Below are positions 57,389-64,000 of a stretch of DNA of 64,000 nucleotides, one piece after another. The stretch lies in contig ML213517.1 in assembly GCA_004369045.1 (NCBI GenBank), positions 502,757 to 566,756 on the forward strand. Reading direction: 5' to 3'. Below the pieces are notes generated by a model. That model was not told the DNA's origin and made no database searches. It worked only from the letters and a program-made list of their open reading frames with translations. A program made the position numbers and the translations under genes. Source of the DNA: Heliocybe sulcata (lineage: Eukaryota; Basidiomycota; Agaricomycetes; Gloeophyllales; Gloeophyllaceae). Numbering within the stretch: position 1 is the stretch's first letter; every line of letters starts with the position of its first letter.

Positions 57389-58079
57389 ATGCCACATCGT
57401 AGCGCCACCGTGCTAGAGCCTCAGACGATGAACATGCCGTCGTGAGTCCTGTCCGACCAGGCAGAGGCTCCTTGCTAAGCGGTACTTTGTTTCCAGGCCT
57501 TCATCCTCGTCTGGGTTCCCGGCCGATGTCCGGGAGCCTATCGTCTATTTCCCCACTCCACCATACAGTGGCGCCGAACAGGGCGGCTCCCGGTATGGAG
57601 GAGATGCCGCTCATTGCGACATTGATTCTCGCCGTAGGTATACCGAAAACGCAGGTGCCGTGTTCAGGAACCAGCCCTACGGCGCTACCGATCCTCAGGA
57701 ATATCACTCCTACCCCCCTCAGCCCTCGGGAGGGTTTTATCTCAGCCCGCTATCGCCCTCGTATAATCCCAGGTCCTCCGATACGTCTGTGCCTGTAATC
57801 AATGGCTGTCCGCATACTTCGTACGGCGTTAATGACCTTCAACCGCACAATTATGAAGGCAATCCTGCCTCATGGAACGCTACGGCGCCGTACTACGTGC
57901 CGCCGGAACCTCAGAATAATACCTATCTCGGGGTGACATCTTCGCCGCCCATCCATGGATACGGCCAGGGGGATCCCTACAACAGAACTTCCATCGAGTC
58001 CCGCGCCCGTCCGACGCCTACGGTTAGCGCACGCCCCGGCTCTTCACCTTCCAGCGTGTGTTGCTGTGTCATATGCTGA
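57389..58079 (+). CDS. Pro/Tyr/Ser-rich protein with C-terminal CCCVIC (CaaX-like) tail
   Basis: The ATG at 57389 gives MPHRSATVLEPQTMNMPS, joined through a GTGAGT..CCAG intron of about 60 nt to PSSSSGFPADVREPIVYFPT. The remainder is one exon, rich in Pro, Tyr, Ser, Gly and Asn, with no globular domain (for example FRNQPYGATDPQEYHSYPPQ; SYNPRSSDTSVPVINGCPHT; PYYVPPEPQNNTYLGV). It ends PSSVCCCVIC and then the stop at 58077-58079. CVIC fits a CaaX prenylation box, and the two cysteines before it could be palmitoylated, so a peripheral membrane protein is predicted. The total is about 210 residues. The frame upstream of 57389 could not be extended across the preceding intron. Identity unknown; lipid anchoring is inferred from the tail alone. 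Confidence 0.6.
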
Positions 58080-58553
58080 GACTTCTGCCTTTACGACAAT
58101 AATATCTCCAGAGATGTCCAATGCTAATATTCTTTCTCCCTAGATATACCCGACACTGGCAGTGTACAGCTATACTTACTTCAATGAGCAACTTTCTCTC
58201 TCATATCTCCGGTAGAAACCTCATGTACAAGGCGTGTTGATAGTCACAGCAATTGCGGTGCAAGTGCATGATTTGGTTTGCACAAACAGGTTACGGAATC
58301 TCAATCATTGAAACGTCGATGCGACAGCCCGCACGCACCTCGTGGCTGCAGCGTGGAGATGGACCATGACAATGGCATCTGCAATCTCCGCGTGTGGACA
58401 GCCCTTACCAGAAAAAAGCAGGACGGGCGGTGCAAGCAAAGAGGCTCAGATCGCATCAGCATTGAATTCTGGGGGAGCACAATAAATAGTCTGATTAAGA
58501 GAACGTGAAGTAAGATATACATCGTCCATATTCCACAAAGATGATACCAAATA
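58080..58553. other. Convergent intergenic region, about 470 bp
   Basis: 3' ends of the CVIC-tailed gene and TLG1. No coding exon or repeat recognised. Confidence 0.5.
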
Positions 58554-59578
58554 TCAAACCAGAATAACAGCTAGCAGAAGGCACAACAGGACGATGGTCA
58601 GGATGACAACGCACCATCCTGACTTCGTTTCTGGATAGGGTCATCGGTTAGTAATACCCCTCTAGTAGAGGGGAGAGGGCGGACCTTCTGTTTCTCGGAT
58701 GAATTTGCGCATTCGGGACATTGCGTCCCCGAGCTTCCCTTCGGTGTGATCCACACCTGTCTCGAGATCGGAGAGCATCCTGTGAAAAAGCAGGTTAGTA
58801 CAGTATACGGAACCTGAGCCAATGGCGAGGAGCTTCGTCAAGCAACCGGGGTAACTAGTTAGCGAGATACGACGACAGGATCTCGCTGCATCCCCTCACT
58901 TGCTTCGTTCGTGCAAAACATAGTACTCACTCATTATGCACTGCGACTTCCGACCCAATTAACCCAGCTTGTCTGTGCAGTGTATTCAAAGTCCCGCCAA
59001 TCACGTCCAGGGTCTCATCCTGCTGTCTTAGCATCATCTCCTGCTCTTGATGAGACCATGCTGCCTGGGGATCAGATTCGTCTGGTCGAGGCGTTTGTGG
59101 TCGAGAGGAATAGGATGGTGGCGGCTGCGGTTGATCGGACGACACCTCCGCTCTCATACCCTACCCTTCCATAGAGAAACCGGTGAAACGGACATCATGG
59201 TGACAAGTAAAACACCCACCTCGATCTCTCGCCGTACGCGATCGACATATTGTCGCCGCTTCATGAGCTCGGACTCTTCAAGACCGAACATCCGAGCCCC
59301 AGTTTGCTCGACTATCCTGGGTCGCCAGACATGAGTCCATCCATCCAACCAAGCGTGTAGTATCCAATGCGAACGCACTTTACACTTTCCTCCAGGTCTT
59401 CCAAGTCCGCTTCCAAAGCGGCGACTGTGGCCTTCAGCTCATTCTTCGCCCATTCAAGCTCCTCGCTGCCTTGGCTGGCTGTACTCCGTATACGCTGGTA
59501 TGACGCCCTCAGCGTTTCCGCTGTGGACAGCGAAGCAGAAACTTCTTGTTGCACAGCGTGGTATGGGTCGGTCGACAT
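58554..59578 (-). CDS. TLG1: SNARE TLG1 / syntaxin-6 family
   Basis: A Qc-SNARE of the trans-Golgi network and endosomes, acting in retrograde endosome-to-Golgi fusion. The start at 59576-59578 gives MSTDPYHAVQQEVSASLST, the typical D-P-(F/Y) syntaxin-6 opening. The N-terminal three-helix domain includes EELEWAKNELKATVAALEAD and LEDLEESVK, then across introns IVEQTGARMFGLEESELMKR and RQYVDRVRREIE. A Pro/Ser-rich linker leads to the SNARE helix (MMLRQQDETLDVIGGTLNTL; RQAGLIGSEVAVHNE; MLSDLETGVDHTEGKLGDA), and its last turn is followed by KSGWCVVILTIVLLCLLLAV as the tail anchor, ending VILV. The central Gln of the Qc motif appears in the SNARE helix as expected. It is a complete gene of about 240-260 residues with four short introns. 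Confidence 0.9.
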
Positions 59579-60544
59579 TATACAACTCGAGGTGGAACAG
59601 AGGTTCAGTGCGGATGAATAATTCCGCCACAAGATGTCAACGAACGACGTAGCCGCAGTAATTCCCAATTAGGCAGGTAGCATCCCATAAGGGGTATACC
59701 AGGGGTCCTGACGATTGCGGAGTTTGGACACTGGCTTGTTCGCACCACTTCAAGTACTCGCTCTCTGTCATCCCATAGCTAGTTCGTTTGGGTAGTACTA
59801 TCCGGTGCGAAATAGTTGGCCTCGATGGTCGAACAAGCACCGAATGTGGGCCGGACACTTCCTGTGGCAACAGTAAGCTTGTTACACCTATTGGAGCAGT
59901 TCCTTGATCATGCAAATATTGCGATATGCCACTCAATGGTTCGGCTTCCCTTGCTCCACTTCTCGCAGAACCACGACCTGACTTCCTTTGGATTCCTAGC
60001 TGTATAGTATCACCGCACCCTGCAGCTCCGATGCAGAGGCTGCGTGGTGGCTATCATAGCAAGAGATTTGTGATTCCTTGAGTATTGATCCGGCTTTTCA
60101 TCAACGGATCCGCCAGCTGCCGTGCATGGTTTTACTGTGCTATGGCATGAGCTTATTCTAGCGTGAAACCCTCCACTGGGACGGCTGCACCACGCCTCCG
60201 AAGTGCAACTTTGTACTAACCCGTTAAGCACAGCGACTCATTGTCTGGCTGGTGCGGGATGTCATAAATCTCACTCTGCCAAACAATTGTGTCCGCCTGG
60301 CAGGGTTGCGGCACGAGACATGATATATGACGATTTGCTACGCAGATTGAGGTCAGTGGCGTTCCCGGAGTGACTGGTGTCAGCGAATCGCGCCAGTCGA
60401 ATCCACTGAAAGACCCTGGCGCTATCTAGCGGCGAGATTTACTGATATTGTTTCGGAGCTCCCCGTCTTCTCGCAGTACATCAAGCAGGCCGTCTGCAGG
60501 GCCACAGCGATCCCAAGGCTTGGCTACATCATCGTGCATCAACA
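59579..60544. other. Divergent intergenic region, about 970 bp
   Basis: Between TLG1 and the P450. A minus-strand open stretch at about 59640-60000 reads plausibly (GISQYLHDQGTAPIGVTSLL; RIVLPKRTSYGMTESEYLKW), but it has no recognisable domain and no clear promoter-side start. It is left unassigned. Confidence 0.4.
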
Positions 60545-62927
60545 ATGATTTCGTCTGCTCTGTGTCTATTCTCCCTTCTCCTTTGCTATGGTCTCCATCT
60601 CGGCATCAATTTGCGGAGAACTGTACGAGCTATCGGGTGAGTCTTCGCCAACTTGCGAATGTAACAACGATCTTGATGAGGTGATTATCGATAGGAATCA
60701 TCCAGGGTACCGCACTGTGTTCAGCGGCTCATGGCTGTTAGGCAGCGATATCCCATCGATTATAGCGAACCTGGTTCCCCGCTTTCCGGGTATTTCGCCG
60801 GGGTACAACTCCATGCTTCTCAAGAAACATGGAGGTAAAGTCCCGACATTCTGTCGTGCTCTGATGGTTCTAATACATGGTTTGAATTCTAGACTACAGG
60901 GAGCTTGGATGGGATATAATTGCACTGGTAAGAGCATCCGCCTTTCTTATTGTCGGAGATGCTTATACGTGTAGGTCTCTGCATGGCCGAGAGCGAAGGT
61001 AGAATATCGCCTCGCGGATGCCACTGCTATAAAGGTGATTTGCAGTCCACTACTGTTGTTACAAGTCTTATTTGCTTATCTAGGAAGTGACCGCCAACCG
61101 AGCGAGGTTTCCCAAACCCGTCCACCGGTACGGTATGGTCTCGTTCTTCGGAGGCAATATTGTTGTTTCCGAAGGGGATGAGTGGAAGATGTACCGGAAA
61201 ATCGCTGCTCCTTCCTTTTCAGAGGTGCGCGATTCTGAGTCTCATGGATGGACTGTCATATAGAGCCTGCTGGTACATGTTCAGAGAAACATCAAGCTGG
61301 CTTGGGATGAGGCATGCAGGGTCATGCTGGACCTCTTCGAGAATGTATGGGGTAATCAAGAAGAGATGGCACTCGACAATTGCGTTGACATGACTATGCC
61401 GGTTAATAAACGTTTCTTATCCTGGAGTAAGGAGTATGGCACTGACTTGAGCACCCAGGCCGCGTTATCAATAATTAGTGCTGCTGGTACGTACTTGTGC
61501 CCTTTCCACTCCTCAAGTACGTGCGAGGGTTCCTATTTATATGCATGGCAGGTTTCGGACAGCAGTATGGATGGAAGGATGAAGGCAGTGTCTCACAGGG
61601 ACACACTATGTCATTCAAGGAAGCACTGGATATAGTATCTACCGACGTATTTCTAAAAATCATCGTTCCGAAATGGGCCTCAAGTCTCACTCGAAGGATT
61701 CGAAGAGCTATCACTGCCTATGATGAGCTAGAGGTGGGCACGTTTCTCGTAATTTCCTGATTGATGTCATTGATTGTTGCGGTAGCTATACATGCTAGAC
61801 ATGATTCACGAGAGAAAGAGTAGTGGTAAACAGACGGACCGCCATGATCTATTTAATAGCCTTCTAGATGCTAACGAAGAGGTATTGGAAGGAGAGGCAA
61901 AGCTGAGTGACCGCGAACTCTTGGGTAGCTTCGGCAGCAATATAGCTCTTTGTGTCGTCGCCTGATCTGACACCTTCGGCAGGAAATATATTCATGTTCC
62001 TCCTTGCAGGGCATGAGGTGAGTCTATTGCACTAATTGCGCGCTTTATGCCTCACCAAGTCCTAGACGACTGCCCACACGCTATGTTTTGCTTTGGGTCT
62101 TCTTGCTTGTTACCCTGAGGAGCAAGACCTCCTCTATCAAGAAGTGAAGAATAGTGCGACGCCGGACGAGTTACCGGTTTGTAGGTTTTATCATTGCATG
62201 TTCTATGCTAGTCTTGACTCTGCCTCGCATCAGACCTTCGATAAGATTAATTCATATCCTCGTTGTATGGCGTGAGTCTCGTCACCCTTCGAAGAGCACA
62301 GCTAAAGAAGAATCGTCATTGTGCCTCTGCAGAGCGCTCTACGAGACGTTGAGGTTGTTCCCTCCGGTAGGTGCCACTTAAGCCACTTAACAGCCAATAT
62401 CGAAGCCAGCACACATGCAGGTACCGGGCATACCGAAATACAGCGCCGAGGACACTACTCTGACTACCACCAAGGAGAGCGGAGAGAGCAAGACTATCTC
62501 CATACCGGCTGGTGTGGATATTACCATAGACTGCATCGGTTTGCACCACAATCGTCAGTAACATCGTAGCCTTCGCTTACATGACTAAATACTAACTCCT
62601 TGGTGATAGCTCGGTATTGGTCTGATCCGGACACATTCAGACCAGCCCGCTTCTTGGAGAAGGACTGGCCTAGGGATGCCTTCATGTCCTTCAGCGGGGG
62701 TGAGTCCGTATCGCGGCTCGAGAAAGTCTACCATTGTTGATGTCTGTATAGGTCCGAGAGCGTGCATCGGCCGTCGATTCTTTGAATCGGAATCCGTGGC
62801 AATGCTGGTCATGCTTGTATCGAGATACAGGATCGAGGTGATCGAAGAACCGCGGCATGGGTCGGAGACTTTGGAGCAGAGAAACGAGCGTGTGCTATCC
62901 TGCAAGCTGGGACTGACTCTAACGTGA
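60545..62927 (+). CDS. Cytochrome P450 monooxygenase (basidiomycete type)
   Basis: Membrane-anchored microsomal heme monooxygenase. The ATG at 60545 starts a hydrophobic anchor (MISSALCLFSLLLCYGLHLG) followed by the basic linker NLRRTVRAIG. Exons then give PRFPGISPGYNSMLLKKHGG, YGMVSFFGGNIVVSEGDEWK (the C-helix region, W with following basic residues MYRKIAAPSF) and ALDIVSTDVFLKIIVPKWAS. The I-helix motif is FLLAGHE then TTAHTLCFALGLLACYPEEQ across an intron. The K-helix ExxR is ALYETLRLFPPV, reached through an intron at about 62273-62333, and PERF-like is DTFRPARFLEKDW. The heme-binding loop is FSGGPRACIGRRF, also split by an intron. It ends LSCKLGLTLT at 62927. About twelve short introns; all key motifs are present. 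The CYP family was not assigned. Confidence 0.9.
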
Positions 62928-63248
62928 GCAGCCTTCTGAATATGTTATCCTGTACGACTGATTCGACTCTCATTTTCCCAGACCCGTCCGAGTCCCGTTG
63001 GTTTTCAGGCGAAGGGATGGTCAATGAAGATGGCACACATAAATGTCGAGAGGCCAACGAAGCTGATATGATTTTGCGCATACTATTAGTTAATCATCTA
63101 TATGCTGTCGTGGTTTCCAGATGAGAGTAACCTGAAGCCACACTTTCCAGATCTCGGAACCCCGGGAAAGCTGTGCACTCTTAGGCCGGCATCTTCCGGC
63201 TCCTATCCCTCCCGCCACATTCAACTGAGCTTGATCCCCAGGACCAGG
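62928..63248. other. Intergenic, about 320 bp
   Basis: 3' side of the P450 and probable promoter of the right-edge gene. Nothing recognised. Confidence 0.45.
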
Positions 63249-64000
63249 ATGCGAGCCCGCTATACCCCGGAGCAACTTGCTTTCCTCCGCAAACACCTAC
63301 CCGAGTACGAGCGGCGCAACACGACCTTCAAGAGAGGCGAGGCCAAAAAGTATGCGCACGATACAGCGCTGGAGTATATTGTTGAGTTTGGGTTGCCCGA
63401 GGAGTTGCAGGGGAGTGAGGAGGCGGAGGCTAGGTTGAAGGAGGTGGGTTACCCTGTATCTTTCGAGTTGGACTGATTGTCAAGTGGGAGTGGATAGCAA
63501 GTGTATAATTGGTACAAGAATACGACAAAGAGAACGCGGAGGAAGGCGGAAGATGAATGTGAGTGAATGCCTACGACATTTCCGGGTGTCCGCTTATACC
63601 GTTGTAGTTCTGTCATCCTTCCGAATCACACCTCAAATGCAATCGTATGAAATGACAACTGTGTCTAGCCCTATCGCTGGGTCGTCGACGCAAGTGATGG
63701 CCATGGATATTTCCTCGGACTCGCCATCCATCAGCCAGGCCACACCCGTCTCAGCTGGTGCTGTAAATGGGACTGCAGGAACGCCACAGCCATCTCATGC
63801 TTCTGTGACAAGCCCTATTACAATGAGCCTTGCCGACGCTCTGAACTCCGACGCCACGGACCCTGCGACACTATCTGCTTGCATGCAAGCGCACGCACGA
63901 GCTCGTGGTGGTCCTACTCCATTAAGTGGGGTAATCGATACCCTGTTCGAAGCAATACATAATCAGACGCGGAACAGGACGGGTCTCGCAGATCACATCA
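63249..64000 (+). CDS. Uncharacterised protein, 5' part only (cut by right edge)
   Basis: The ATG at 63249 starts MRARYTPEQLAFLRKHLPEY, followed by ERRNTTFKRGEAKKYAHDTA and FGLPEELQGSEEAEARLKE. A GTGGGT donor after KE and a TAGCAAG acceptor join this to VYNWYKNTTKRTRRKAEDE. After a further intron (from about 63555), a third exon is open from about 63637 to the window edge. It is rich in Ser, Thr, Ala and Pro, then has SLADALNSDATDPATLSACM. The first segment looks like a small helical DNA- or protein-binding module ending in a basic WYKNTTKRTRR motif. The pattern is seen in large uncharacterised Agaricomycete proteins, but I cannot name the family. The 3' end lies outside the window, so no function is proposed. 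Confidence 0.6.

Noticed and set aside
1-64000. Bacterial-type operons, CRISPR arrays or riboswitches
   Set aside because: Gene structure is intron-rich and eukaryotic throughout; no direct-repeat/spacer pattern was seen.

Overview
The window is nuclear DNA from a mushroom-forming basidiomycete (Agaricomycetes, most likely a polypore-type white-rot relative). The evidence is direct: genes are dense and broken by many short introns of about 45-70 nt with GT..AG ends. Several proteins are typical of this group, including a basidiomycete-type F-box protein, a CSC1/OSCA-like channel with a long charged loop, a Zn2Cys6 factor and a basidiomycete P450. The intron-containing tRNA-Cys is also eukaryotic nuclear. 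No rRNA, CRISPR array, bacterial operon or organelle sequence is seen. Most genes had to be pieced together by eye from conserved protein segments and splice sites, so start and stop positions are better supported than every intron edge.

Layout, left to right. 0-3.5 kb: an RS/proline-rich protein cut by the left edge (-), PIG-S of the GPI transamidase (+), and parvulin PIN4 (-). 3.7-10.5 kb: two tandem paralogous genes (-) for a large membrane protein with WW-like modules, the main lineage-specific feature of the window. 11.4-13.7 kb: an orphan coiled-coil protein (-) divergent from a cysteine-rich single-pass secretory protein (+). 14-16.4 kb: a Dal5-like major facilitator (-). 17-18.7 kb: proteasome lid subunit RPN3 (-), then tRNA-Cys(GCA) and the SNARE SEC20 with its HDEL tail (+). 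21-24.7 kb: a long, mostly disordered membrane-anchored protein (+). 26-31 kb: a FYVE-RING ubiquitin ligase and a coiled-coil/PHD/chromodomain protein (both +). 31-38 kb: Zn2Cys6 regulator (-), SAM methyltransferase (+) and flavin monooxygenase (-), which could be a small metabolic group. 38.4-41.5 kb: CSC1-like channel (-), whose start codon appears to be split by an intron.

43-46.8 kb: a small orphan gene and the oligosaccharyltransferase subunit SWP1/ribophorin II (-). 47-49.6 kb: a GH47 alpha-mannosidase (-). 50.5-53.2 kb: a Cys/His-rich orphan and an F-box protein (-). 53.2-57.4 kb is gene-poor and holds a 1.1-kb DNA element with 31-bp terminal inverted repeats. 57.4-63 kb: a Pro/Tyr-rich protein with a C-terminal CVIC box (+), the SNARE TLG1/syntaxin-6 (-) and a cytochrome P450 (+). 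A partial gene (+) runs off the right edge.

Many of the conserved genes serve the secretory pathway: PIG-S (GPI attachment), SWP1 (N-glycosylation), GH47 (glycan trimming), SEC20 and TLG1 (retrograde fusion). RPN3, the RING ligase and the F-box protein act in ubiquitin-proteasome turnover. This is probably coincidental proximity, since the genes are on both strands and have separate promoters.
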